A stretch of 64,000 nt of DNA from contig CM028338.1 of assembly GCA_016647705.1 (NCBI GenBank), positions 13,174,240 through 13,238,239 on the forward strand. The letters run 5' to 3'. Below are positions 24,601 to 39,410 of this stretch, in pieces. Source of the stretch: Eucommia ulmoides. Lineage: Eukaryota > Streptophyta > Magnoliopsida > Garryales > Eucommiaceae. Both the position numbers and the translations under genes were made by a program. The number at the start of each line of letters is the position of its first letter. Position 1 is the stretch's first letter. The notes beneath the pieces were generated by a model that did no database searches, had not been told where the DNA came from, and saw only the letters and a program-made list of their open reading frames with translations.

Positions 24601-27600
24601 ACTCAACAAATTAGACTCTGAAGTTCAGAAATCATTTCTACAACCCCAAACAATCAGTTAAATGTTGGATGCAGAAAGTCACATGCACGGCTAGTGACTT
24701 GCTGGTGGTGTGCTTGATGATCATCTCACCAAAAAATAGGGTAACAAGCAACCAAATCTGGTTTCAACTCTCCCTCTCTCTCCCCCTCTCGGTCTCCCCC
24801 CATATATATGCTGCCATAGATCATAACACTGTTGTTGCCGGAACATTTCAATTTCCACCTCCTTGTATATCTCCTACAATCCAGCGAAAGAAGAGGTCCC
24901 ATTAGCAAAGAAAAATCGAGGTAAAGCTTACAAAACAAAAAAATATTAGAAAGGCAAGGTTTATTTGATTAGCTCAATCTTTCGTTCAATGACTTTTTTA
25001 TCGGTAAAAGCAGTACTCCAATTTTTTTTTATTTTTCAACATAGTTCTGCTTGTGCTGATTTATCCTGTGAGGTGACTCGAGCAGCAGACTTGTACTGCT
25101 CAATCTTCAGCTCCTTGCACTACGAAGCTGCATCCTTACAGGCCCTATACTTCTACTGAGGTCCAGCAAGTTGAATATAACAGTAAGCAATTTCAAACGT
25201 TAGAGACCATGGTAATTGTAGACCATACTGTTTAGTATGGAAAAATTAAATCCAAAAGTCAGTGAATTTTGGATTGCCGTTGAACACTGTAAGATCCACC
25301 CGAATCCTAAATACCAAACCCTAAACACTATTCCTTAAAAGAATCCTACAAATTGATGTATGCTCAGAGGGCATAGGGAAACCCTTGAGACTCGAAACAG
25401 TTGCGGTCCTTGCGGGCCAGGAACTGAGGATAATGCATATATAGGTATCGTATGTGCAATTATGTATGGATTTGCTTGATTTTTTTTTTTTTTGATGCAC
25501 ATAGAAAAGAGATGGAGATATGCGAATACGATTTAGGGAAGACTCTCTCTGACCCTCTCTATATTTTTTCCTTTTTCTTTTCAATTGCTGCCTGTAGTAT
25601 AAGCACAGAGAGGTTAGACATCTAACTCCTTTTTTCCTGGTGAATTTACCATTAAGGCCTCTAATAGTTAGTCAATGCAGTGCACGTTACCTTTTTAGTC
25701 CGATACCAAACAAACTGGGTTTAACCTATTGGAAATGATTTCTGAGCTTCATGTCTTGAGTTTGAAACCACATGGACCATACACCCCAATTATGTGGGGG
25801 TAAAGGTACAATTTCCCAACCTAAAAGATTTCTCCCGAAAGTATCTACTTAACTAAATTCAAACAAATCAAAAACTTTGCGACTCAATACCTTATGCTTA
25901 CACCTTAAGTCAAATAAACCAACTACTCCAATTAATCCATTATTTATTGATGCGATTTTTTTGCTCAAGTCCTATAATTTTGCCTTTAGGCATGGGGCAC
26001 CTGCTAGTACATGTGTATGCCATTATGACTGACTTTCCTATTTCATGTATCTGTTGACTGCACCTCCAGAAATGCAGGTTGAAAGAAGAATCTTTGACAT
26101 TTGGTGCTCTTTGTGTGTTAAAGCATCTCTTGCCTAGGTTTCTTTCCCTTCTGTAGTCTCTTGTTCCTTTTGTTTCATGGATTTCATCACCTGACTTCTT
26201 ATAACTCCTTCTGGAGGTTGTCTGAAGCTTGGCATAGTCAGAGGCCCTCATTGGTCGAATCTGTGAAGCTGTTGCTTGATGAGCAAAATTTGGGGGTTCG
26301 TAAGGCACTTTCAGAGGTATGCTGTCATAAGAAGTCCCTGTAATTATGGTTGAACTCTTATAATACTTCACTTTTGACTGACTTAAATGTGATTGACCTT
26401 CTGAATTGTAGTTAATTGTGGTTATGGCTTCTCACTGTTACTTGGTTGGTCCATCGGGAGAGTTATTTGTCGAATATCTTGTACAGCATTGTGCAATGTG
26501 TGATCAAGATAGGGATGATCATGGAAGGCCTAAGGAATTCAGCAAGTCAAGTAGAACTTACTACCCTTTCCAATATAAGAGTTTGGAGGTTTGTGTATGA
26601 CTTGGAAACTAAGGAAGATTTGTTTACTAGTTGATAGGAGATCGTGATATTATTCGGTAATATCCACTCGGATAAACCAAATGCCGCAAATTCTCAAAGT
26701 CTAAAAGTTCTTTTCCTGAACAAAGCCCGCTTGTTCTGAAAGGACTGCTAGGCTGGGAAGTCATTCTCAAAAGCTCATAAATTCTAACTCAAGTATTTCT
26801 GAAGTATTTTAGTTTGTCATATGTTACTTGTTTTTCTCAGGTGAAAAATGGGGTGGTTAGTCCAACAGAATTACGAGCAATCTGTGAAAAAGGTCTTCTT
26901 TTGATAACAATTACAGTTCCTGAAATGGAGGTATTCTGGACAACTCGTATCTTGTCCCTTTAGTTTTGTGAAATTGATTATTGTTCTTGCTCTTGTTATT
27001 TATTACTGTAGTCATTTTCTTGTTTTCTTGTTTTTCTTTGTGTGCTCTTACTGCATCTTTCTTAGTGTGTAATTGTTGATACACAAGTTAAATGAGCTAC
27101 TTTTTTGACTAAATTCGTTGAGTACTATTTGCAGCATATCCTTTGGCCATTCTTGTTGAAAATGATCATACCACGGGCTTATACTGGTGCGGTTGCTACG
27201 GTATTTTTACATCTTCATTCTAATTCCATTATCAAATTGTGAACTAGTTGATGCAAACTTTGTCTGTTTGTTTTAGTATCTCCATTAATTTTTGTGATCT
27301 GCGGCATCTGCTTGAATATGATTCTCTCTATCCCAGTTTTAGGTGTGGGATTGACTTGTTGTAGTCATTTCATCTCAAAGCTATCAGTAAATTTATGTAT
27401 TGACGGGTTCTCCAAAAGTTTGTGAATTTTAGCCACCTTTACAGGTTTGCAGGTGCATATCAGAGTTGTGCCGTAATAGATCATCTTATCCTAATACAAT
27501 CCTTTCTGAGTGTAAAGCTCACACTGATATTCCACATCCAGAGGTAGATTTTTACGGTGTGTGGACGTTGGATATTTATTTTGTGTTGTAAATTGAAATA

Positions 27601-27960
27601 CATTTGATGAGTTGAAATACAACGTTTACCTTTGTGGACAAATTCAGGATCTTTTTGCTCGCCTGGTGGTGCTGTTGCATAATCCTCTTGCAAGGGAGAA
27701 GATGGCGACTCAAATTTTAACAGTAAGTGTGTAATTTTCCCAAATATGGAGCTATTGTACTTGTATGATGAAAGGAATGCTATCTTCGGATACCCTCCTA
27801 CTTCCTCAAAGAAGATCATGCAGAAAAGCATTCGTTAAACCCATCAAGAGGTAGTTTGAGCTTCAGAAAATACAAGAGAGTATTTCAGTAAATGTACAGA
27901 GGGCATTACACAAAACGGGTCTAGAAAGGATAAGAAGGAAGAAGAAATGCCAGCCAACTT

Positions 27961-27991
<31 letters not shown>

Positions 27992-30900
27992 CTAAGTCAT
28001 GCACTTGGAGTTGACTGTGTGGCCTCCGACATTAGACTAAAGGTTTACTTGATGGAAAGTTTAATCAATTTTTTCTCTCTTTCGTGTATCTTGTTGTCGT
28101 TGTCTGTCCCAATTGATTATTTGTAGGGATGGTTGGTTGGAGCTCCTATAACTCTCCCAAATTAGTAAAAACTCTCAAATCAAATGGTCACTTTAGTTCG
28201 GCCTCATCTATTACACTTCATGGAACCCCTAATACTCTTGTTATAGTAAAGAAGAAAACACGAAAATACTGAGACAACTTGACCTTAGCAATTAGACTCT
28301 CCCTTTATTTCTAATAAATATGGGTTGTACATGGACAGTATATGGAAGCCTAATGCAAAGATAAAGACTCAAGTGCCATCTAATCCTCACCTCCAAGTTG
28401 TGACATGTATATCATATGCTCTCAAATTATTACAAATATATTTTATCCGAAATCCCCCAAGCGTTTAGGAAATAAATCTGTTGACTGATCAAGAGAGTTA
28501 TCATGTCGAGTATGGATCAACTTCTGTAGTAGTTTTTCTCGAATGAAGTAACAATCAACCTCAATGTGTTTGGTTTGCTCATGAAAAAAATGGATTTGAT
28601 GTTATATGGCCTGCTGCTTGATAATCACACACTAGACTCATGGGAGGAGAATAGTTGAACACAAGTTCTTCTAGCATGTGTTTCAACCAAATTACCTCAC
28701 ATGGGTTATGAGTCATAGCTCGATATTCTAATTTGACACTTGATAGAGCTACGACACTCTGTTTGTTACTCTTCCAATGGACCATATTACTTCAACAAAA
28801 CACAATAGCCTATTGTATATTTTGTGTGAAGGATATCTAACCCAATTAGCATTTGTGTATCTGTGTCCTAATGTTCTTAAACCCAGACCAGATTTTGAAC
28901 TGGAAAAGTCATCGGGTCATGGGACTCCGGTTCAACTTGTAGGTCAACCGCGGTTGAACTGGGATGTCATGATTACATTATCGAAAAATAAAATATTCTT
29001 TTATTAATAAAACATTAAAAAAATACAAATTTATTTGCCCCAACACCACATGGACCTCTCCCGCAAATGGGTTCTTCTCCACATACCCCAATAACAAATG
29101 GGTTGAACTGTGATGTCATGATTACGTTATCTAGAGCAAGTGAAGATTCAGTGTTTGCCCTAAAATCTGTGGTCCATTTGAATGTGCGCATAAGGAATCC
29201 CTTGGTTTACCACAAATTTTTGACCCACCATCTCTGAAAATTGTCCTCACGGTTCAATTGAATCCGAAGGCTTTTAGAATCCAGAAAACTAATCTCTAAA
29301 GCACCCTTAAGTCCAATCGACAGGAAAGATTTTCTGATCTCTTCAAAATTGGGCTGTCCATGAGAGAACTTGCCCACCAGCACGTATTTGAATGGGGCTG
29401 CGAGCTCGACAATCTCCTCATCCTCATCAGAAAAGGGCGAAGCTGCTTCCACTTTAAAAGCGTGAAGAGGTTCCGTTTGTTCTGAAGCAGGGGAAGAATC
29501 AGAGAATTGATCCACAAATTGGAGCAAAAAGTCATTATGATTCATCAAGCATCATAATGTCTACTGCCCAGTGTTGACTTTTCTTCTTAAACTACCTCTT
29601 CTATGTTTGAATAATGTTGTAATCGGCACATTTTTGTACATCTTCTATAGCTTTCAGTATAATTGCTTTCTTAACCTTTCAAATGTGCTTGCATTTCATC
29701 TACATTCCTACTTGCTTTAGATTGTTGCCTTCATTTACTGTTGTCGTCTGAATTTTGATTAGTATTCTTGCATTAACTTTTTAATGCATTAAAATTTTCA
29801 TTTGTCAGTTTCGCTGGTTATTTATACTAATTGCATGTTAAGGGGGGCTAATAATCTCTTTGTTGTGCTCGTCGATACTTACAGGTCCTTTGTCATTTAG
29901 CACCTCTATTCCCAAGGAACATCAACTTGTTTTGGCAAGATGAGGTACAAACCCCCTGAATTCCGAGTGAAGGTGGTCGCCTATTGGATTAGTTTATTAT
30001 CGTATGGCACTCAGAAAATCTAGAGATGACTGTATGAACTATACATTTTTCTAATTTATTTTGTAAAAACTGGCAAGATATGTGGATCTAAATATTTGTG
30101 TATCATAGAGCAGGTAAATTTTAGAATTTTAGTTTTTAAGGTGGAGTTTGGTTAGTGTTTCTATTTTTCTGTTTCTACTTCTAATAAAGTGGGACGGGAT
30201 GGGATAAGAATTTTGTTTCTGTTCTGTAGAATTCCGGAAATAGAAACTTGTTTGGTAATGACCAGTGCTTTGAATTTGTTTCTTTTAATTTATGAGAAGA
30301 TAAACATGGAACACATTTCATTGCAATATTAAGAGAAACATGAAACACATTTCATTTCAATATTTGTTCTTTTTTTCTTCTTTAAATGTATGGTGCCCGT
30401 CATACTGGTGGTGGCCGACGGGGTGTTGGTGGCCAGCGGATAGTGGTGGCCTGCAAGTGGTGGTGGCAGGGTGGGTGGTGTCAGCAAGTATGGGTGGCTG
30501 AGGGATGGTGGGGGTGGCCGGGGGATGGTGGCGGCCGGCGGGATGGTAGCAGGAAGAATTTTGTGGGAGTGAATAGGAATCAACTTTTTTTGGTTTCTCA
30601 GATTCTTAAGGAATTCAGGAAGTAGTCCCAAATAACTCTCATAATTTTGGGACTAAAAACGTGTTTACCAAATGTGTTTCTGTACATTAATTCCAAAATT
30701 TTGGGAGTGGGAACAGGAATAGGGAACAAAAACAGTAACTAAATGGGACCTAATTTTCCTAATTTTGGGGGGTCCACGTTTCATTGTTTTTTTGTTGTGC
30801 GAAGCAACAATGTACAATTGTTCTCCTAACAAACACTTAGAAGTCAATTATTTTGGAAATTGGTATCATGGTCTCATGTTGTTCTTACTTATAATTAGAT

Positions 30901-33900
30901 GAATGTGTAGAAATAAGCATCATAAGTTGGTCTTTCTTTTAAAATTAACAAGCGTTTTCTTTTATTTTTCTCTTCATTGATCAGTTAACTGAGCTAAAAG
31001 GCATGAAAGCAGTGGAAATCGAAACATGAAAATTTAGGATTTGATTGTTCCTCATGCTAATGGATGTTTGTTTCTTGTATGCTGTAGATTCCCAAGATGA
31101 AAGCCTATGTAAGTGACACAGAGGACCTAAAGCAAGATCCTTTGTACCAAGAGACTTGGGATGACATGATAATTGATGTAAGTTTTATGCTATTTTGACT
31201 TAAAATGTCCTACTTTACATTCCTTATCATTATTGGTTGAATACCAGTGTCAGGCACTATATATATATATATTGTGGTGGGATCTTATTATATTCAAATA
31301 TTACAGTATCAAAACCCATTGTTGTGACTAAATAACTGCTGGATGCGAAAATAAGTTTCTCCGTACGGATAACCATTTCTGGTTGTGACTTCAGTTTTGT
31401 ATTCTAACTGAGTATATAGCTGCAATAAAAAGTATAACTTTAGGTGGTACATAGAAGTAATGGAGAAGTAATGCGAAGAATACAAAATTCGGAGGGGGAT
31501 GAGGCATGACCTCTGAAGCAAATCAAGTAAAACTTATAAATAATGAAAACATATGACAAAATAAACGAAAATCAAGAATTAAAACATAATAGATAGTTAA
31601 AACGTCCCTTGAAATTCCGAATGTTAGGGAAGTGAAACCTATCCAGTCTTAGGCTTCCACAAATAGTTTCTAAACATTCTGATTCAGACCAGAAAATTCG
31701 AATTTATCCAACACTTCTAATTTAGCGAACAAGTTTCTAATCATGTTACCTTCCCTGTAACAGTGTGAAATAGAGGCATGTACCGGAGAAGGCAAAACTT
31801 TTATATTTTTAATCAGTGACGTTAATCTCCATGGTGTTAGATGTAAGCTTATAGTCAATCTTGTAATATTACATTTAAGGCTTGTATCTGTAAAACATTT
31901 GAATCTCAAGTATTAATAAAATGTACGTTCTGATATTGTTCTTGTAATTATATCAATATCATGTTAAAGAAAGAAATGAATACGAGAAGAATGAAAAGGC
32001 CTAACCATTGTATTAGCCTCTCCATCTATTTATAATAATAATTAGGGAACGATACAAGAGACCCTAAATAATGTGGGAAATCCTAAACAGTATTGGTAAG
32101 ACATAATTACCCTTTTTAACACTCCTTCTCAAGTTGGAATTTGGAGCGTATATATTGTATGCTCCTAGTTTGTTACAAATATACTTTATCCTTGAGCTCC
32201 CTAACGGTTTAGTGAACAAATCAGCTAACTGATCAACTGACTTTACATGTTTAGTCTCAATCTGCTTTTGCAATACTTTTTCTCGAATGAAGTGACAATC
32301 AATTTCAATATGTTTTGTCCTTTCATGGAAGACTGGGTTGGACGCAATGTGAAGTGCTGCTTGATTATCACATACCAGATCCATTGGCGAAGAGTGTTCG
32401 AATTCGAGTTCTTCTAACAAATTTTTCAACCAAGTTAACTCACAAGTAGTATGGGCCATTGCCTTGTATTTTGATTCTGCTCTTGACCGCGCCACAATTG
32501 TCTGCTTTTTACTATTTCAAGAAACGAAATTACCCCCAATAAACACACAATACCTAGTAGTGGACTTCCTATCCGCGGGAGATTCGACCCAATCTGCATC
32601 TGTATATCCTTTAATTTGAGTGTGATCAAAGTTCTGGTACAACAAATCACATCCTGGACTACCTTTCAGATATATAAGAATACGAATTACTGCATCCCAG
32701 TGATAAGTCATGGGACGATCTAAGAACTGACTGATAACACTCACAGCAAAGGAAATGTCTTGTCTAGTAACCGTCAAGTAGTTCAACTTCTCAACTAACT
32801 GTCTGTATTGCGCTAAATCTGTCAATGATACACCTTGATCTGCCAATTGTTTTTTGTTTGGATCCATAGGTGAATCAATCGGTTTAGCTCCTAGCATTCC
32901 TGTTTTACTTAACAGATCGAGAACATATTTCCTCTAACATAGGTAAATACCTTGACTTGATCGAGTAATTTCAATCCCCAAAAAATACTTCAATTGATCC
33001 AAATCTTTGGTTTGAAACTTGTTATGCAAAAACGTTTTGAGTTCCAGAATACCTTGGTGGTCGTCTTCGGTAATTACGATGTCATCCATATACACAATCA
33101 ACAATATTCGCCCGATTTTACAGTGCGTATAAAATACAGAGTGATCGACTTCACAACGATGAAGACCAAATTCAGTGACCACTTCACTAAATCTCCCAAA
33201 CCATGCTCGAGGAGACTGCTTGAGGCCATAAATGGATTTCATCAAGCGACATACCAAACCAGACTCCTCCTGAGCAACAAACCCAGGAGGTTGCTCCATG
33301 TATACTTCCTCAGTCAAATTACCATTTAAGAATGCATTCTTGATATCAAATTGATGTAACGGCCAACGAAAAGTGACAGTCAAAGAGATGACAAGCGGAT
33401 AGAAGCGAGTTTGGCAACGGGAGAAAATGTCTCAGAATAATTAAGACCATATACCTGAGTGTAACCTTTGGCAACTAAACGAGCCTTGGGTCGATAAATG
33501 GTGCCATCCGGATGAACTTTGACTGTGTATACCCATTTACATCTAACTATTGTTTTGTTAGGCGGAAGCGAGACGAGATCCCAAGTACCATTCTGACGTA
33601 TGGCTAGCATTTCCTCTTTCATTGCGGTCGTCCAACCAGGGTAAGTAAGAGCTTCTGTGATAGACTTTGGAATAGAGACAAAGGATGAAGAGGCAACAAA
33701 AGAAGAATATGAAGGAGATAGGTGCTCAATGAAATGAAGTTAGAAATAGGATGTTGAGTAAATGTACGCTTACCCTTCCGGACAACAATGGGTATGTCCA
33801 AGTCAGACGAGGATGGATGAACTGGAGAAGAATTTGAAGACACAGAGACGGTTGACTCAACAGCGGGAACTGACTTCTGGAGACGAGAGTAAACATGTAA

Positions 33901-36900
33901 AGGCGGTGAATGACGACTAGACGGGACAACTTCGGGAGCGGAAGGAGATGGTGTCGGGTTTGGGAGACTTGGTAAAGGAAGGGTGACATCCTGATCATCC
34001 CGAGAGAATAAGCCAGAAAAGTAAGGGGTGGACTCAAAGAAGGTGACATCTGCATAGATGAAAGAACGTTGTAAAGAAGGACTATAACACCGATAACCTT
34101 TTTGTGTGCAAGAATAACCAAAGAAGACACATTTTATGGCACATGGATATAACTTATTCTTGCCAGGAGTCAACTGGTGGACAAAACAAACACATCCAAA
34201 GATACGGGGAGGTAAAGCAAACCAGGGTGATCGGGGAAAAAGAATAGAATTAGGGACTTTGCCATTCAGGGTAGAAGACGACATTCTATTGATCAAGAAG
34301 CAAGCTGTAAGAACTGCATCTGCCCAGAAGTGTTTGAGAACATTCATCTCAAACATCAGAGTTCGAGCCACTTTTAAGAGATGTCGATTCTTACACTCAG
34401 CAACTCCATTTTGCTGCGGTGTGTGGGGATAAGAAGACTGATGCAGTATACTAGACTGTGACATGAATGAAGTAAAGGGTTGAGAAAAATATTCTCGAGC
34501 ATTGTCACTACGAAGTATACGCATGGGCACATTAAATTGAGTTTTAATTTCATCACAGAAGTCAAAGAAAATGGAGAACAATTTAGAACGATCTTTCATG
34601 AAATATAGCCATGTAACCCTAGAGAAATCATTGACAAATGTGACAAAATAACGAAAGCCTAATGTAGAGGCAATACGAAAAGGACTCCAAAAGTCTGAAT
34701 GAATTAAACAAAAATGATTCGATGCTTGAAACTGAGTGGGAGAAGTAAATGAATTACGATGATACTTTCCCAACTGGCAAGACTCACAATCTAAGGAGGA
34801 CAAATGATGTAAATTAGGAACAAGTACCTTTAGATTGACAAGACAGGGGTGACCTAGGCGGCAATGAATTTGGTGGGCAAATGCAACAGCAGGATAGGCA
34901 GTGGGCGGGATAACAGGTGTTTCGTTGTGATTGTCAAAGTAATAAAGAGCATTTTTCTTACGCCCTATGCCAATCGTCTTTTGTGTTTTCAAATCTTGGA
35001 TAATGACAGAATCATGAAAGAAGCAAACAGAAAAATTAAGTTGTTGAGTAAGCTTACTCACTGATATCAAATTAAAAGCAAAAGAAGGAATATTCAAGAT
35101 AGAGAATAAAGAGGAAGAGGGTGAAAGTTCCACAGCGCCAATACCACGAACAGGGACGGTGGAACCATCAGTAGCAGTAACAGGGGTCAACGAGGGAGAT
35201 GACTGAATATGCGTAAATAAAGAAGATGTATCTGACATGTGATCAGTGGCAGCAGAGTCTATGATCCAAGGTGTAGAAGGGGAATAATAAAAAGAAAAAC
35301 ATGTGGTAGGATTAGCATGTTGAGCTAGTAAAGTAATGGGGGTAGATGTCTGCTTGGACGCCTTAAAGTGGAGGAACTAAACATACTCGTCATCAGAAAT
35401 AGTCTTGGGAGTCGAAGAGTTAGATGATGAAACGGGAGCAACTTGATTAGAAGTTGCCGCATGAGTATACTTAGGAGAACGACCAACTCTATACCAACAA
35501 GTATCTTGGGTATGATTTTTCTTGCCATAAAGTAAACACTGACGATGTTGACTACGATAATGGCAACCTCGGCCACCTTGAAATTCATTACTATTACTAC
35601 CTCGGTCACCTCGTTTCCCTTGATCGGTAGCAACAACTTGTACAACTTTGGACCATTGTAAGTAATTGGTCCCATTCAACTTGCGAGTTGTTAATGGTCG
35701 GGGGATAGCCGTCGACATTAATTTCCGCCAATACAACAACTAACAAATATAGAACAACTTGACAAGGGAAACAAACCAACACCACCAGCAACTATAGAGC
35801 TTAAATCATTAGAAGAAGCTCAACCATAGACTTACTAACGTCTGGCCAAAAAGGGAGCACGGTCGGATTTGGACAGAGACAGCAGCGGCTAGAGAAATTT
35901 AGGGTTTCGAAACCCTAGCAGTTGTTTCGAAACAGAGGTAGCAGTAGACAAATCATTCAATCACAAATATGGTAGCGAACTTCGGAATGAGTGATGAATC
36001 GAAGTTGCGATGTGAGACGAAGCACTGTTCGACAGCGGCAAAGCTCGGACTGGATGCGGCGATCGTGGATGTGGTCGGGAGAACTCCGGCGAAGGTGTAT
36101 TTGGCCTGAATAGCAATGGTGAAGGTCGCCGATTGGCCAGATTGGAGATGGCGAAGGTCGAGTGGCGATGGCGAAGGTAGGAATGGGCGGTCAAGGTCTG
36201 ATCTGACTTGGACGGTGCCGGATCTGTGTTAGGTGGGCAGCGATAGGTTAGGGTTTCTGCTTCGGCGGCTGGAAATGATTTCTTCTTAATTTTTTTTTTT
36301 CAATGGCCAGAGGAAAAAAAAAAAAATTAAATCATGGATGAATAGAACTACGAGATTAATGTCCCATAACCTGCTTGTGATACTATGTTAAAGAAGAAAT
36401 GAATATGAGAAGAATGAGAAGGCTTAGGCCCCGTTTGGTAACCGTTCCCATCCTAGAAATTCTCATCCCATTCTTAAATTTTTGGGATTTCTGTTTGAGA
36501 ATAGCGTTTGGTAACCACCATCCCATAATTACACTTTTTACACTTTTTAACAATCGTTATAAACCTTGGACGTTGTGTAGAATGTCTGACTATTTAATGT
36601 GATTAAATAGGAGGAGAGTAAAGACATTTGGTAACTTGATATTTTGAATTGTTCCTAGTTGGTATTGGACTGTTGAAAAGGATCTTCAACAAGGCTAGCT
36701 TGTTTCATTGTTTTCTCTTTGAGAATGGTGAGTCTCAATCCATTTGTATGAGTTATTAAGTGTAGTAACTAGTAAGAGATCAAATATGATCATTCTTGAT
36801 ATCTTATATGGTAGTTTTACTGGAGTCAAAATAGGTTGCCTGAGGTGTAATTGTATTTTGTGATCTTTTGACTTGAGGTGTTGTATATTACGTGTATGGG

Positions 36901-39372
36901 TTGCTGTAATTTGATAATATTAAGTGTAGTTTTCTAGGCACGAGCCTTCAAAAGGTATTCATTGGGTATAGTGAGACATATATTTACGTAAGAGTGTGCA
37001 AGAAATAATCTATCACTCTTAGCAAAACAGACGTGACCTATGTCGGTTGTGGATGGTGATGATGGTTGGTTGTTGGATCTGGTTAGTGACAGCGGTGGCG
37101 ACAGTGTGGGAAGCTGCGGATTTGGGCAGCAATAGCTTTGGGGCTGAAGATTTGGGCGAAGTTGGGTGGGATGTAGTGTTTTGGCTGCGGCGGGATCGTG
37201 CAAAATCAAGGTTGTGGCAGCAGCGGGATCTATAGTGTCAAACCCTTTTTTTTTTGGAAGATGAGAGAAAGGAAAGAGAGAAAAAAATTAAATTAATGGT
37301 TAATTTGAACTATGAAATTAATTTCTCATAATTTGCTCTTGATACCATGTTATAGCAAAAGAAGTTACAAGAAGAATGAAAAGGCTTAACAATTGTGTTA
37401 GCCTCCCTTTATTTATAATCGAAATTTGAAAACAATACTGGAAACCTTAAATAATACAAAAATAACATAAATACCCTTTAACAACTAGCAATATTTTTTA
37501 TAAATAGAAGTTCTTATAAAGATTTATGTGTGGGCAAAATTAGAGCAGACGTAAGGAGAAGTTGTCGAGGTGGAAGAAACATCAATATGGGTCGGCTGGC
37601 TATAAGATTGGGAGGAGTAGCATTACGTTTGAAGTTGTGGTGGAAATGATTGGTCAGGATCTACCTGCATAAAAACGTAGTTGACTTGGTTGAGGACTAC
37701 GTGGTAAACCTAAGTGGTACAATTAGTTCGATAAGGACAAAGTTGCATCTCATTTGCTAAGAAAAAGGGTGATAAGGTTATTTTGTATTCAAACGTTAGC
37801 CAAGGTGATCATGTAGTTTCCATGTTCCAATAAGACTCTTAGGACATGAATACTGTTAACAACCTCAAGGAATATTGTTCCAAACAACCTCACTTTCCTT
37901 GTCTCTAGAATCTGTTTTTTGGGACATGATTGCTGTTAACAAACTTAAGGAATAGTGTATTTTTGAGACCTTTCAATCAGCACAAAGGGAACAAAATCCT
38001 GACAACTTCTAATAATTTAAATGCTGCCCCCCCCCCGACCACCACAAGAAAAAATAAATTCCAGCAGGCCGTAACTTCAAAAATGGGAAACATCACTAAA
38101 AATCAAATCCTAAGACCAGGGGGTGGTGGTCTCGTTTTTGCCTTGAGTGAATTGGGGTGTTATGAGGTTGAGGTTGTGTTGTGTGTGTGTGTCAGGTTTG
38201 TTGGTGGTGGGGCGGTTTGACCGAGTGGGTTATGAGTTAGGGTGTTTGCACGGGGCTTAAGACGGAGTTACAAGTTTGGGGTTTCAGGCTATAGCTGTCC
38301 TTAGCAATGGTGATGTTGGCCGGAGGTGGAGATGGGGTAGGTTTAGCAAAATTAGTATTCTCCTTAATTGTAATTTACCAAGAACTGGTGAAGGGTGGTG
38401 TTTTGAAAAATTGAAGCTACATTTATAAAAAAATAAGATATAAAGCACAAACTGATATATGTGTGCTCATACATAAAGTAGTCCTTCTAAAACTGTTCAA
38501 GAATGAGTTGTTTACCGAATAATTATACTTTAAAAAAACAAATACTGAAAAACATCCCCTTTTCATCTTATTTTCCAAACTAGAACTACCTGTGGTTGTG
38601 ATCCTCGAGTATTAGAACCCGGGGTTCACAACCCCGGGTAAAAAGAACCTTTTATTTTTTTTATGAGGGATAAACCCGGGTTCTGTGTAGAATCGGGGGT
38701 ACACAACCCCGGGTTTGTCTCCTTTAAAAAAAAAAAAAAAAAACTCAGTTTCCCAAATGAATTTTTAATATTTTCAGCAACTTTGAATTAATTATCGGTG
38801 GTCTATCGGTATTTTAAATAAATCTAATTTTTTTTATGCATAAATTACGTTCAAAACACTCCATAATGTTTTTTAAAACACTAAAAACGGACAAGTGAAT
38901 GATTTTTAAAAAATCGTCAAAGTTGGCCAGATGAGTTGTTTCGATGACAACGTAATTTTTTCGTCAATTTGGAGTTAACAAAAGATAGCCTATTCGTAAC
39001 AGAAATGAACCCAATTTGTTTTTTATACAAACTATGTTCATAACATTACTTAATAAAACTTAAAACGCTAAAAACGAATTGATGAATAATTTTTAAATAA
39101 TCGTCAAAGTTGGTTGGATGAGTTGTTTTGATGACGATGCAATTTTTTTTTGAAACTTTGAATTAATAAAATATGGTCTATTCGTAACAGAAATGGACCT
39201 ACTTTTTTTTTAATACAAACGACGTTCATAATACTAAATAATAAAATCGAGAACACCAAAATCGGATTAGTGAATACTTTTTAAATAATCGTCAAATTTG
39301 GTCGGATGAGTTGTATACATGGCATAGTTTTGTATACAAATTATGTCATGTCTTCTCTTGGTCCTCAGGTTA

Positions 39373-39410
<38 letters not shown>

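Noticed and set aside
27481-27831. 116-codon minus-strand frame
   Set aside because: It lies opposite SGR6-like exons 18-19 and their introns and has no independent support.
33619-35238. Long minus-strand frame that could be taken for a host gene
   Set aside because: It is the GAG-pre-integrase and integrase part of a copia element, flanked by that element's other domains and LTRs.
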